25,258 bases of DNA from Comamonadaceae bacterium (GCA_947505915.1 CANNNH010000008.1:1-25258); one strand, 5' to 3'. Shown: positions 1 through 9,060, counted from the stretch's first letter. Translations and numbers: made by a program. Notes: generated from the sequence alone by a model not told the origin.

Positions 1-863
1 GACATGAGTTTGAGTTTTTTAAGTTCGCCTTCCGCCTTTTTACGGGCCTCGGCTGGCATCTTGGCAGCCTTGATCTTTTTCTCGATCTCTTCGATGTCTG
101 CGCCCTCTTCGCCTTCGCCAAGCTCTTTTTGAATGGCCTTGACTTGCTCGTTCAGGTAAAAATCACGCTGGTTTTTTTCCATCTGGCGCTTGACGCGGCC
201 ACGGATTTTTTTGTCCACATTCAAAATATCGACTTCGCGCTCCAGCTGCTCATAGAGGTTCTCTAAGCGCGCCTTCACGTTGTCCATGTCCAGCACCACC
301 TGCTTGGCGTCGAGCTTGAGCGGCAGGTGCGCGGCGATGGTGTCGGCCAGGCGGCCGGCATCGTCGATGCTGGAGATCGAGGTCAGGATCTCGGGCGGAA
401 TTTTCTTGTTGAGTTTGACGTACATGTCAAACTGCTGCATCACCGCACGGCGCAGGGCTTCAACTTCGCTGCTCTTGTCGCCGGGCAGGGCTACTTCGGG
501 CTCGACCGGTGTCACATTGCAAGTGAAATGCAATTCGCCGTCTTCGATCTTGTTGACCTTGGCGCGCTGCTGGCCTTCCACCAGCACCTTGACGGTGCCG
601 TCCGGAAGCTTGAGCATTTGCAAAATGGTGGCAATGCAACCCACGTTGAACATGTCCTCGACTGAGGGCTCGTCCTTGGCGGCGGCTTTTTGCGCCACCA
701 GCATGATGCGGCGTTCGGCCTCCATGGCCGACTCCAGCGCCTTGATACTTTTAGGTCTGCCCACAAACAGGGGGATGACCATATGCGGAAACACCACCAC
801 GTCGCGCAGAGGCAGCATGGGCAGATCCAGGGGGGTCGCTGGTAAAGAAATTTGTCCGGACAT
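1..863 (-). CDS. lon: Lon protease, N-terminal part (3' end cut by window edge)
   Basis: ATP-dependent serine protease of the cytoplasm that degrades misfolded and regulatory proteins. The 287 residues visible from the ATG at 863-861 start MSGQISLPATPLDLPMLPLR and match the Lon N-terminal substrate-recognition domain (about residues 10-205). A Lys/Glu-rich helical segment follows (about 225-287, including FYLNEQVKAIQKELGEG), which leads into the AAA+ module. The ATPase and the Ser/Lys protease domains lie outside the window. The frame is open to base 1 with no stop, so this is truncation by the window and not a broken gene. An AAGG ribosome site precedes the ATG. It is the last gene of the tig-clpP-clpX-lon block, with about 110 bp between it and clpX containing a sigma-32-like promoter. 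Identification is from the recognisable N-domain sequence and the conserved gene order. Confidence 0.96.
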   Translation of the reverse strand, partial: MSGQISLPATPLDLPMLPLRDVVVFPHMVIPLFVGRPKSIKALESAMEAERRIMLVAQKAAAKDEPSVEDMFNVGCIATILQMLKLPDGTVKVLVEGQQRAKVNKIEDGELHFTCNVTPVEPEVALPGDKSSEVEALRRAVMQQFDMYVKLNKKIPPEILTSISSIDDAGRLADTIAAHLPLKLDAKQVVLDMDNVKARLENLYEQLEREVDILNVDKKIRGRVKRQMEKNQRDFYLNEQVKAIQKELGEGEEGADIEEIEKKIKAAKMPAEARKKAEGELKKLKLM

Positions 864-922
864 ATAAAACCTTCAACATTAACGCTGACCTGAAAAGGAT
901 CAGGCTCAGTCACACTTACCTG

Positions 923-950
923 ACTTGGGGGGTAGAGCCAGACTTACAAG
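923..950 (-). promoter_or_regulatory. candidate sigma-32 heat-shock promoter of lon
   Basis: Read on the minus strand, CTTGTAA (950-944) is followed after exactly 13 bp by CCCCAAGT (930-923). This is close to the enterobacterial RpoH consensus CTTGAAA-N13/14-CCCCATnT. The start of transcription would fall near 915, leaving a leader of about 50 nt before the lon ATG. lon is a classic RpoH target, so the placement makes sense. It is a motif match by eye and not a measured promoter. Confidence 0.6.
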
Positions 951-975
951 GCCTTGTCGCCCCGGTCAATTTGTC

Positions 976-2241
<1,266 letters not shown>

Positions 2242-2260
2242 GGGTAATACCTTTTCGCAT

Positions 2261-2275
2261 GCCCCTTCAGGGGGC
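2261..2275 (-). other. small GC hairpin just upstream of the clpX ribosome site
   Basis: GCCCC-TTCAG-GGGGC forms a 5-bp stem with a 5-nt loop. It ends about 6 nt before the clpX AAAAGG ribosome site on the transcript. There is no following U tract, so it is not a terminator. It may affect mRNA stability or ribosome loading, but that is inference. Confidence 0.35.
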
Positions 2276-2309
2276 GGTCTGGCAATAACAATCAAGCAAT
2301 GATAACCAA

Positions 2310-2345
2310 AGAAAAACGGCGTTTTCCGGACCAGAAAACGCCGTT
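2310..2345 (-). terminator. terminator/attenuator-type hairpin between clpP and clpX
   Basis: AACGGCGTTTTC (2315-2326) and GAAAACGCCGTT (2334-2345) are perfect 12-bp inverted arms around a 7-nt loop. On the minus-strand transcript the stem is followed by TTTTTCTTT, which is the layout of a Rho-independent terminator. Because clpX continues in the same direction, it is more likely a partial terminator or attenuator that sets the ClpP:ClpX ratio, or a processing/stability hairpin. Confidence 0.65.
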
Positions 2346-2370
2346 GCCAAAACCCCAGCTGCCAAGCCGG

Positions 2371-3006
2371 TCAAGGACGCTTGGCAATCACCTGATCAAT
2401 CAGGCCGTATTCCTTGGCGTCATCGGCAAACATGAAGTAATCGCGCTCGGTGTCACGCTCAATGCGCTCGATCGATTGGCCGGTGTTGGCGGCCAAGATG
2501 CGATTGAGCTGATCGCGGGTTTTAAGGATGTCACGGGCATGGATTTCAATGTCCGTGGCTTGACCCTGCGCACCGCCCGAAGGTTGGTGAATCATGACGC
2601 GGGAATTGGGCAGCGAAAAGCGCTTGCCCTTGGTGCCTGCCGACAGCAGAAAGGCGCCCATGCTGGCGGCCATACCGACGCACAGGGTTGAAACATCAGG
2701 CTTGATGAACTGCATGGTGTCGTAAATCGCCATACCCGCGGTGACGGAACCGCCCGGGGAGTTGATGTAAAAAGAAATGTCCTTGTCCGGGTTTTCGCTT
2801 TCCAGAAACAAAAGCTGTGCCACCACCAGGTTGGCCGTCTGGTCATTGACCGGCCCGACCAGAAAGATCACGCGCTCTTTGAGCAGACGCGAGTAAATGT
2901 CATAAGAGCGCTCGCCACGGCCCGACTGCTCAATGACCATGGGCACCATGCCCAGGCCCTGGGTTTCCTGTCGGGGAGCGGCGCCGTAGCTGTAGTTTGC
3001 AACCAT
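2371..3006 (-). CDS. clpP: ATP-dependent Clp protease proteolytic subunit ClpP
   Basis: Serine peptidase that forms the tetradecameric barrel of ClpXP and ClpAP in the cytoplasm; 211 aa. The start is the ATG at 3006-3004 ([16 protein letters not shown]), preceded by TGGAGAAA at good spacing. The longer open frame upstream runs into the promoter region and is rejected. The catalytic triad is visible: Ser115 in GMAASMGAF, His140 in [10 protein letters not shown] and Asp189 in RDTERD. The GGS oxyanion strand (NSPGGSV, 82-88) is also present. The first 20 or so residues are a variable propeptide-like extension before the conserved [21 protein letters not shown]. It lies 99 bp downstream of tig and upstream of clpX. 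A sigma-32-like promoter and a perfect small palindrome are in its leader. Confidence 0.98.
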   Translation of the reverse strand: MVANYSYGAAPRQETQGLGMVPMVIEQSGRGERSYDIYSRLLKERVIFLVGPVNDQTANLVVAQLLFLESENPDKDISFYINSPGGSVTAGMAIYDTMQFIKPDVSTLCVGMAASMGAFLLSAGTKGKRFSLPNSRVMIHQPSGGAQGQATDIEIHARDILKTRDQLNRILAANTGQSIERIERDTERDYFMFADDAKEYGLIDQVIAKRP

Positions 3007-3027
3007 TGTGTATTTCTCCAAAGATAG

Positions 3028-3040
3028 AGGTACTGTACCT
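3028..3040. promoter_or_regulatory. perfect palindrome in the clpP leader (possible operator)
   Basis: AGGTAC-T-GTACCT is a perfect 6-bp dyad with a one-base centre. It sits where transcription from the predicted sigma-32 promoter would begin and 22 bp before the clpP ATG. A dyad at a transcription start is typical of a repressor site or a very short hairpin. I do not recognise the regulator. Confidence 0.35.
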
Positions 3041-3047
3041 AAAAATA

Positions 3048-3075
3048 AGTTGGGGCCTGCGCCGTCAAGCACAAG
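3048..3075 (-). promoter_or_regulatory. candidate sigma-32 heat-shock promoter of clpP
   Basis: On the minus strand CTTGTGC (3075-3069) is followed after 13 bp by CCCCAACT (3055-3048). Spacer and -10 box are nearly identical to the candidate in front of lon. The predicted start is near 3040, about 35 nt before the clpP ATG. clpP is an RpoH target in proteobacteria. This is a motif match only. Confidence 0.6.
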
Positions 3076-3105
3076 CCCCAGGACGTTCAAAAGGCTATCA
3101 AAAGC

Positions 3106-4416
3106 TTAGTTTTGGGCCATCAATTCGTCGAAAGAAATCTCTTTTTCACTGACCTTGGCCTTAGACAGCACAAAGTCAGTGACATTGTTTTCAATCACAA
3201 CTGACTCAACCTCGGCCATGCGGCGGTTGTCGCCCAGGTACCAGCGCACCACTTCCTGGGGTTTTTCGTAGCTGGCGGCCAGCTCATCGATGTGCGCTTT
3301 GAGCTGCTCAGGCTTGGCTTGCAATTCGTTCTTGCGCACCAACTCGGCCACCACCAGGCCCAGACGCACGCGCTTTTCAGCTTGCGGGCGGAAGATGTCG
3401 TCAGGAATCGGCGCTTTGTCAGCGTCTTTGATGCCGCGCTGCTTGAGGTCGGCGCGGGCCGCTTCGATCATGCGGTCCAACTCGGCTTGCACGCTGGACT
3501 TGGGCAGGTCGAGCTCGGCAGTCGCCACCAGAGCGTCCATCACCGCAGATTTATTGCGTGCCAGCAGACGGAACTTGACTTCGCGCTCCAGGTTTTTGCG
3601 GATGTCGGCGCGCAGACCTTCAACAGTCTGATTGGCAATGCCCAAAGACTTGGCCAGGGCTTCGTTGACTTCCGGCAGGTTGGCAGCTTCAATTTTGTTG
3701 AGCGTGACCATGAAGTCCGCCTGCTTGCCGGCCACGTCTTTGCCGTGGTAATCGGCCGGGAAGCTCAGTGGGAATGTCTTGCTTTCGCCCGACTTCATGC
3801 CGCGCACAGCGTCTTCAAATTCTTTGAGCATCTGACCTTCGCCGACCAGGAACTGGAAGGCTTCGGCTTTGCCGCCGGGGAATGTTTCGCCGTCGATCTT
3901 GCCTTCGAAGTCGATGGTCACGCGGTCGCCTTCTTGAGCAGCGCTGTCCATGGCTCGCTGGGCAAAGGTGCGGCGCTGCTTGCGCAGGATGTCGATGGTC
4001 TTGTCAATGGCAGCTTCGCTGACATCCGCGCTGAGCTTGACGACTTCGGCGCCGGAAAGCTCACCAAGCTTGACTTCAGGAAATACCTCGAAGACAGCGT
4101 CAAAATGCATTTCGCCTTCGGGTGCGCCTTCTTTTTCGCTGATGCGCGGCTGGCCGGCCACACGCAGTTTGGCTTCGTTGGCAGCGGCTGAAAAAGCCTC
4201 GCCCACTTTGTCGTTCATCACTTCGTAGTGAACCGAATAACCGTAGCGCTGGGCCACAACGTTCATGGGCACTTTGCCGGGCCGGAAACCGTCCATTTTG
4301 ACTGTGCGCGCCATGCGCTTAAGGCGTGTATCCACCTCCGATTGGATCGTGCCGACGGGCAGCGACAAGGTCATTTTGCGTTCGAGCTTTTCCAGCGTTT
4401 CTACGGTCACGGCCAT
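3106..4416 (-). CDS. tig: trigger factor, ribosome-associated chaperone and peptidyl-prolyl isomerase
   Basis: Binds the ribosome exit tunnel and shields nascent chains; 436 aa, the normal family length. The start is the ATG at 4416-4414 (MAVTVETLEKLERKMTLSLP) with a strong AGGAGA site at 4428-4423. A longer frame upstream is not coding because it passes through the tRNA-Leu gene. The ribosome-binding signature GFRPGKVP is at residues 43-50. An FKBP-type isomerase domain covers about 161-243 (EGDRVTIDFEGKIDG to FMVTLNKIE), and the remainder is the helical C-terminal cradle. It is first of the tig-clpP-clpX-lon order conserved in proteobacteria. With only 30 bp between it and the tRNA-Leu gene, tig is probably co-transcribed with and processed from the tRNA. 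Confidence 0.97.
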   Translation of the reverse strand: MAVTVETLEKLERKMTLSLPVGTIQSEVDTRLKRMARTVKMDGFRPGKVPMNVVAQRYGYSVHYEVMNDKVGEAFSAAANEAKLRVAGQPRISEKEGAPEGEMHFDAVFEVFPEVKLGELSGAEVVKLSADVSEAAIDKTIDILRKQRRTFAQRAMDSAAQEGDRVTIDFEGKIDGETFPGGKAEAFQFLVGEGQMLKEFEDAVRGMKSGESKTFPLSFPADYHGKDVAGKQADFMVTLNKIEAANLPEVNEALAKSLGIANQTVEGLRADIRKNLEREVKFRLLARNKSAVMDALVATAELDLPKSSVQAELDRMIEAARADLKQRGIKDADKAPIPDDIFRPQAEKRVRLGLVVAELVRKNELQAKPEQLKAHIDELAASYEKPQEVVRWYLGDNRRMAEVESVVIENNVTDFVLSKAKVSEKEISFDELMAQN

Positions 4417-4446
4417 CAATCTTCTCCTGAAATCTGCTTGTAAGTG

Positions 4447-4533
4447 TGGTGCGCGGGGCGGGACTCGAACCCGCACATCCTTGCGGACGTCAGGACCTAA
4501 ACCTGGTGCGTCTACCAATTTCGCCACCCGCGC
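4447..4533 (-). tRNA. tRNA-Leu (anticodon UAG)
   Basis: The 87-nt minus-strand gene folds as a class II tRNA. Acceptor arms GCGCGGG (4533-4527) and CCCGCGC (4457-4451) pair perfectly, followed by discriminator A and an encoded CCA (4449-4447). The D arm is GGCGAAATTGGTAGACGC, the anticodon loop TTTAGGT gives UAG, and there is a long variable arm (TCC-GCAA-GGA). The T loop is GTTCGAGTCCC-like. It closely follows the E. coli tRNA-Leu(UAG) layout. Its position directly 5' of tig fits other Burkholderiales. Confidence 0.96.
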
Positions 4534-4540
4534 GCCGTAA

Positions 4541-4584
4541 ACAAAAACGGGAATCAAAAGCCTTTGGGGCCTTCGAACTCCCGT
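4541..4584 (-). terminator. Rho-independent terminator of the RND efflux operon
   Basis: On the minus strand ACGGGA (4584-4579) pairs with TCCCGT (4552-4547), with a second partial stem (AAGGCC..GGCTT) inside the loop, followed by TTTTTGTTT. It lies 24 bp after the RND pump stop codon and ends 8 bp before the mature 5' end of tRNA-Leu. That leaves no room for a separate tRNA promoter between them. Confidence 0.6.
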
Positions 4585-4607
4585 CTTCAATCGGTCAACT
4601 TGGCATT

Positions 4608-7600
4608 TTAGCCTGTAACAGGCGCTGTGGACGGCTCACGCCGTACCTTGAAGGCGGCCGCGTACATGGCCGGCAAGGCCAGCAGGGTGAGCACGGTGGC
4701 AACGACCAGGCCACCCATGATGCAGACGGCCATCGGTCCCCAGAAAACGCTGCGCGACAGCGGAATCATGGCCAGAACGGCGGCAGCGGCTGTCAGCACA
4801 ATGGGGCGCAAACGCCCCACGGCCGACTCCACAATCGCATCCCATGCGGGCAAGCCGCGCAAGCGCTCCTGCTCAATCTGGTCGATCAGGATCACCGAGT
4901 TGCGCTGAATCATGCCCATCAGGGCAATCACCCCGAGCAAGGCCACAAAGCCGAAGGGCTTGCCGAAGATCAGCAGCCCGGCTGCCGCACCCGCAATGCC
5001 CAGCGGGCCGGTGATGAACACCAGCAAAGACCGGCTGAAGCTGCGCAGTTGCAGCATCAACAAGGTGAAGGTCAGGAACAACATGACAGGCACGCCCGCC
5101 ACGATGGAGTCGGAGCCCTTGCTGCTTTGCTCTACTGCGCCGGCGACGTCGATGTTGTAACCCGAAAAGCCCTTGGCCAGCCACTGCTTTTCCAGAGCCT
5201 TGAGGGCTGGCATGAGTTCGGCGGTGACGGTTGCGCCTTGCAAACCCTCCACGATGTCGCTTTGCACCGTGATGGCAAAGTCACGGTTCTGACGCCACAT
5301 GATGCCGGGCTCCCAGGCAAATACCGGCCTGGCGATTTGCACCAGCGGTATGGAGCGGCCAGACGTTGTCGGCACATAGGCGCTGAACAAGTCGGTGATG
5401 GCGTCGCGCTCGGCCTTGGGCTGGCGCAACACCACCTCAATCAGCTTGTCACCTTCCCGTAACTGGCCCACCGTGCTGCCCGTCAGGGCAATGCTCAGAG
5501 CTTGCGCGATCGACTGGCTGCTGACACCCAGCGCCCGCGCCTTGGCCTGGTCCACCTCCAGGCGGATGGTCTTGACATACTCGTTCCAGTTGTCGTTCAC
5601 GCCCCGGGTGTTGCTGCTGGCCTGCATCAACTTCTTGACTTCGTCAGCGCGCTCACGCAAGACGACCGGGTCTGCGCCCACCACCCGGAACTGCACCGGG
5701 TAAGCCACCGGCGGCCCGTTGGGCAGCAACTTGACGCGCCCGCGCACCTCGGGAAACTCACTGGCCAGGATCGCGGGTAGCTTGACGCGCAGCGACTCAC
5801 GCACTTTCAGGTCTTTGGGCAAGACCATTAGCTGCGACACATTGCTTTGCGGAAAAACCTGGTCCAGCGGCAGGTAAAAACGCGGCACACCCGAGCCCAC
5901 CCAGGTGCTCACAGAGCTCACGCCAGGCTCTTGCATCAGACGCTGTTCAAAGCGCATGGCAACTTGCTCGCTGGCCGCGAAAGAGGCACCTTCGGGCAGC
6001 CAGATCTCCACCAAAATTTCGGGGCGGCTCGAATCCGGGAAAAACTGCTGCTGCACCCGTCCCATACCGACAATGCCCAGCACAAAAATCAGCACGGTCA
6101 CGCCAATGGTGGTCCAGCGGTACTCGACGCACCAGCTCACGCAGCGCCGGAACTGGTTGTAAAACGGCGTGTCGAAATGCTCTTCATGCACCGCCTCGCC
6201 CGGAGCCACCGGCTTGACCTTGAGCAGCCAGGTGCCCAGATAGGGCACAAAAAATACGGAAGCAAACCAACTGAGCACCAGCGCAATCACGGTCACCGCA
6301 AAGATGGCGTAGGTGTATTCGCCGGTGACCGACTTGGCCAGCCCGATTGGCAAAAAGCCGGCCGCCGTGATGAGCGTGCCCGTCAGCATGGGCATGGCCG
6401 TGACTTCGTAGGCAAAGGTGGCCGCGCGAACCTTGTCGTAGCCCTCCTCCATTTTGCGCACCATCATTTCTACCGCAATGATGGCGTCGTCCACCAGCAA
6501 ACCCAGCGCAATGATGAGCGAGCCCAGCGAAATTTTGTGCAGGCCGATGTTCCAGTAATCCATCGCCAGAAAAGTCACCGCCAGCACCAGCGGAATGGTG
6601 ATACCCACCACCAGGCCCGGACGCATGTCAACGTAGTAGCGCCTCCACAGCGGCAGCGCTGCAGCGTTGTCGCGCTTGTGCAGGCCCAGGCTGATGAAAC
6701 TCACTGCCAGCACAATCAGCACCGCCTCGATCAACACGCTGATGAACTCATTGACAGAACTCGTCACTGCCTTGGGCTGGTCTTGCAACTGCACCAGCTT
6801 GACACCCGCCGGCAGACCGGCTTCCAGGCCTGCGCGCATCTGGGTCAGTGCTTTGCCCAGGCGGACGATGTCACCGCCCTTGGCCATAGAGACACCCAGT
6901 GCCACGACTTCACGGCCCTGGTGATGCACCTTGATCGATGGCGGATCGGCGTAGCCGCGGTAAACGTTGGCAATCTCGCCCAAGCGCGTCTGGCTGCCTG
7001 AGGCGCCGCGCACCGGCATGGCCTTGATCTGCTCGACCGCCTGAAACTGCCCGCCCACGCGAATCTGCAGCACGTCTTGAGGCGTTTGCAAAGAGCCTGC
7101 GAACTCCACCGCGTTTTGCTGGCCGAGTTGGTTGAGAACCTGGTTCATGTCCAGCCCGAGCTGAACCTGGGCCTTGGAAATGTCGATGAATATTTTTTCG
7201 TCCTGCGCACCAAAAATCTCGACCTTGGCCACATCTTTCACCCGCAGCAGCTGCTGACGCAGCTGGTCGGCAATCACTTTGACTTCGGCGTAATTGAAGC
7301 CGTCAGACTCCAGCGCGTAAATGATGCCGTAGACATCACCGAACTCGTCGTTGAAAAACGGGCCCTGAATACCGGCGGGCAAGGTGGGGCGGATGTCGCC
7401 GATTTTTTTGCGCACGGTGTACCAAACATTGGCCACCTCGCTGGGCTTGGAATAGTCCTTGAGCTCCATGATGATCTGCGACTCACCTGGTTTGGAATAG
7501 CTGCGGATCTTGTCGGCGTAAGGCACCTCTTGCAAGCTGCGCTCCAGCTTGGCCGTGACCTGCTCGGCCATTTGCTGCGTGGTGGCGCCAGGCCACAAGG

Positions 7601-7805
7601 TGCGCACCACCATGGCCCGGAAGGTGAAAGGCGGATCTTCGTCCTGACCCAATTGGAAATAGGTGAAGCCCCCCATCAACATCAGCACCACCAACAGGTA
7701 GCGCGTCAGCGGCCGGTGGTCCAGCGCCCAACGGGACAGGTTGAAACCGCTGGAGGCCTCTGGCTTGGCGGCGGGCGCGGCGTCGCGATGCGTTTCGTCG
7801 TTCAT
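4608..7805 (-). CDS. RND-family efflux pump inner-membrane transporter (HAE1/AcrB-like)
   Basis: Proton-driven RND permease of 1065 aa, the usual size for multidrug (hydrophobe/amphiphile) pumps, acting in the inner membrane in a tripartite complex. The first transmembrane helix is about 33-52 (RYLLVVLMLMGGFTYFQLG), followed by the periplasmic porter motif GQDEDPPFTFR. Transmembrane helix 4 carries the proton-relay pair D439-D440 in LGLLVDDAIIAVEMM. In helix 10 the position of AcrB Lys940 is Arg968 (GMIQRNSVILID). Two porter-domain repeats are evident. The N-terminal 30 residues are polar and cytosolic. It starts 7 bp after the membrane-fusion gene, with GTGAGG as ribosome site. The DEDPP style recalls TriC-like pumps. 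The substrate cannot be read from sequence, and a heavy-metal (CzcA) pump is less likely given the HAE-type D-D pair. Confidence 0.93.
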   Translation of the reverse strand: MNDETHRDAAPAAKPEASSGFNLSRWALDHRPLTRYLLVVLMLMGGFTYFQLGQDEDPPFTFRAMVVRTLWPGATTQQMAEQVTAKLERSLQEVPYADKIRSYSKPGESQIIMELKDYSKPSEVANVWYTVRKKIGDIRPTLPAGIQGPFFNDEFGDVYGIIYALESDGFNYAEVKVIADQLRQQLLRVKDVAKVEIFGAQDEKIFIDISKAQVQLGLDMNQVLNQLGQQNAVEFAGSLQTPQDVLQIRVGGQFQAVEQIKAMPVRGASGSQTRLGEIANVYRGYADPPSIKVHHQGREVVALGVSMAKGGDIVRLGKALTQMRAGLEAGLPAGVKLVQLQDQPKAVTSSVNEFISVLIEAVLIVLAVSFISLGLHKRDNAAALPLWRRYYVDMRPGLVVGITIPLVLAVTFLAMDYWNIGLHKISLGSLIIALGLLVDDAIIAVEMMVRKMEEGYDKVRAATFAYEVTAMPMLTGTLITAAGFLPIGLAKSVTGEYTYAIFAVTVIALVLSWFASVFFVPYLGTWLLKVKPVAPGEAVHEEHFDTPFYNQFRRCVSWCVEYRWTTIGVTVLIFVLGIVGMGRVQQQFFPDSSRPEILVEIWLPEGASFAASEQVAMRFEQRLMQEPGVSSVSTWVGSGVPRFYLPLDQVFPQSNVSQLMVLPKDLKVRESLRVKLPAILASEFPEVRGRVKLLPNGPPVAYPVQFRVVGADPVVLRERADEVKKLMQASSNTRGVNDNWNEYVKTIRLEVDQAKARALGVSSQSIAQALSIALTGSTVGQLREGDKLIEVVLRQPKAERDAITDLFSAYVPTTSGRSIPLVQIARPVFAWEPGIMWRQNRDFAITVQSDIVEGLQGATVTAELMPALKALEKQWLAKGFSGYNIDVAGAVEQSSKGSDSIVAGVPVMLFLTFTLLMLQLRSFSRSLLVFITGPLGIAGAAAGLLIFGKPFGFVALLGVIALMGMIQRNSVILIDQIEQERLRGLPAWDAIVESAVGRLRPIVLTAAAAVLAMIPLSRSVFWGPMAVCIMGGLVVATVLTLLALPAMYAAAFKVRREPSTAPVTG

Positions 7806-7812
7806 GCCGGCC

Positions 7813-8970
7813 TCACTTCGCAGCAGGTGTTGTCACAGCGGCTGCAGGCGCAACAGCCGTCGGCATGCCAGCCGTCGGCGTGGCCGCTGCCGGCGGCTGG
7901 TACAACCTGACTTTCTGGCCAGGCGTGAGCACATGCACGCCCGCACTCACCACCTGCATGCCCGGCGTCAGCCCGGAACTGATCACAGCCATGTTGACGT
8001 CGGCATTGGCCACCTGAACATCCTGCGCCCGCACCGTCATGCTGGCCGGCTCCAGCACCCAGACAGAAATGCTGGTGCCCTCCTTGCGCAGCGCGGCAAT
8101 CGGCAGCTTGATGATGGGTTGACCCTGTGCCAATTCAGCCGGCTGGCCCGACAGACTGACGGTCACGGTAGAGCCCAGGGCGGGCGGCTTCTGGCCGGCG
8201 CTCAAGCTGGCCTTCACTTGGTAAGTGCGGGTGGCCGGGTCAGCACTGGCCGCCACCTCGCGCACCTTGCCTTCTAAGGGCGTGTTCAGCGGCCACACCA
8301 GCACCTTCACCGGCATACCCACACGCATGGCAGCCAGGCGGGAATCAGGCACCGTAAAGACCACATCGCGTGCGCCATCGGCCGCAATTTTGAACACCGT
8401 CATGCCGGCGCTGACCACCTGGCCGGCCTCGGCCTCCACGGCGGTGACCACCCCGGCCACATCAGACGCCAGCACCGCATAGCCCGACTGGTTGGACTGC
8501 GAAGCCAGTTGTGCCTGGGCCTGCTCGAGCTGCGCCTGTGCCGACTTGAGCGTGGCATCGCGCCGGTCCAACTCGGCGCGGCTGATGAAGTTTTGTGCCA
8601 GCAAGTCTTTGTAGCGTGCCAAGTCTGCCGCTGCCAGGTCGCGGTTGGTCTGCGCGGCGACGGTTTGCGCACGGGCCGCGTCTGCGGCCAGTTTGTAGTC
8701 CTGCGGGTCCAGCCGGGCCAGCACCTGACCGGCCTTGACCGACTGCCCCAGCTCGGCCTGGCGCTGAATCATTTTGCCGCCCACCCGAAAAGCCAGCCGT
8801 GACTCAACCTGCGCCCGCACCTCGCCGGTGTATTCACTGTTGGCAGCATAAAAGTCCGCGCCCACCGTGATGGTTTTCACAGCCCGGATAGGTTCTTCGA
8901 CCACCGCCGGCTTGGAGCAGCCCAGCAAAAAAACCGACCCGATGGCGGCAACACTGATGATTCTTTTCAT
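7813..8970 (-). CDS. RND efflux periplasmic adaptor (membrane-fusion lipoprotein)
   Basis: Adaptor of 385 aa that links the RND pump to an outer-membrane channel. The N terminus MKRIISVAAIGSVFLLGC is a lipoprotein signal with lipobox LLGC, so Cys18 would be lipidated. Next come a beta-barrel/biotinyl-lipoyl half (GEVRAQVESRLAFRVGGKM, GQSVKAGQVLARLDPQDY), an alpha-helical hairpin of about 100-170 (Ala/Gln/Arg-rich heptads), the second lipoyl half (SDVAGVVTAVEAEAGQVVSAG) and beta-barrel strands. The last 30 residues are a Pro/Ala/Thr-rich tail. It is first in a two-gene operon with the pump. No TolC-type gene is near, so the outer-membrane partner must come from elsewhere. It diverges from hpnC, with a shared upstream region that contains an operator-like dyad. 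Confidence 0.93.
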   Translation of the reverse strand: MKRIISVAAIGSVFLLGCSKPAVVEEPIRAVKTITVGADFYAANSEYTGEVRAQVESRLAFRVGGKMIQRQAELGQSVKAGQVLARLDPQDYKLAADAARAQTVAAQTNRDLAAADLARYKDLLAQNFISRAELDRRDATLKSAQAQLEQAQAQLASQSNQSGYAVLASDVAGVVTAVEAEAGQVVSAGMTVFKIAADGARDVVFTVPDSRLAAMRVGMPVKVLVWPLNTPLEGKVREVAASADPATRTYQVKASLSAGQKPPALGSTVTVSLSGQPAELAQGQPIIKLPIAALRKEGTSISVWVLEPASMTVRAQDVQVANADVNMAVISSGLTPGMQVVSAGVHVLTPGQKVRLYQPPAAATPTAGMPTAVAPAAAVTTPAAK

Positions 8971-9027
8971 GACAATTACTTCCCTGCAAAATCCAAGGCT
9001 GAAAAGCCCGTGCGTAAGACCATTAAA

Positions 9028-9049
9028 TTAATGACTGAATGGTTATTAA
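9028..9049. promoter_or_regulatory. operator-like inverted repeat in the efflux/hpnC divergent region
   Basis: TTAATGAC (9028-9035) and GTTATTAA (9042-9049) are inverted arms matching at 7 of 8 positions around a 6-bp spacer, in an AT-rich patch between the divergent efflux operon and hpnC. TetR-type repressors commonly bind such dyads upstream of RND operons, but no regulator gene is in the window. It would be inside hpnC if that gene started further upstream, which argues for the 9061 start. Confidence 0.4.
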
Positions 9050-9060
9050 ACCAGAAGCAG

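Noticed and set aside
2261..2275. Second terminator before clpX
   Set aside because: Only a 5-bp stem, no U tract, and it sits next to the clpX ribosome site.
3292..4191. 299-codon plus-strand frame opposite tig
   Set aside because: Antisense to a fully conserved trigger factor, with low-complexity composition and no ribosome site.
4417..4590. N-terminal extension of trigger factor
   Set aside because: The open frame reads through the tRNA-Leu gene. The family start and AGGAGA site are at 4416.
4593..4610. Promoter for tRNA-Leu (TTGACC and TAAAAT nearby)
   Set aside because: The two hexamers are in the wrong order and spacing for one promoter on the minus strand.
5847..7001. 384-codon open frame on the plus strand inside the RND pump gene
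   Set aside because: It lies wholly antisense to a clear RND gene, its product is His/Gln/Arg-rich with no domain, and such mirror frames are expected in GC-rich DNA.
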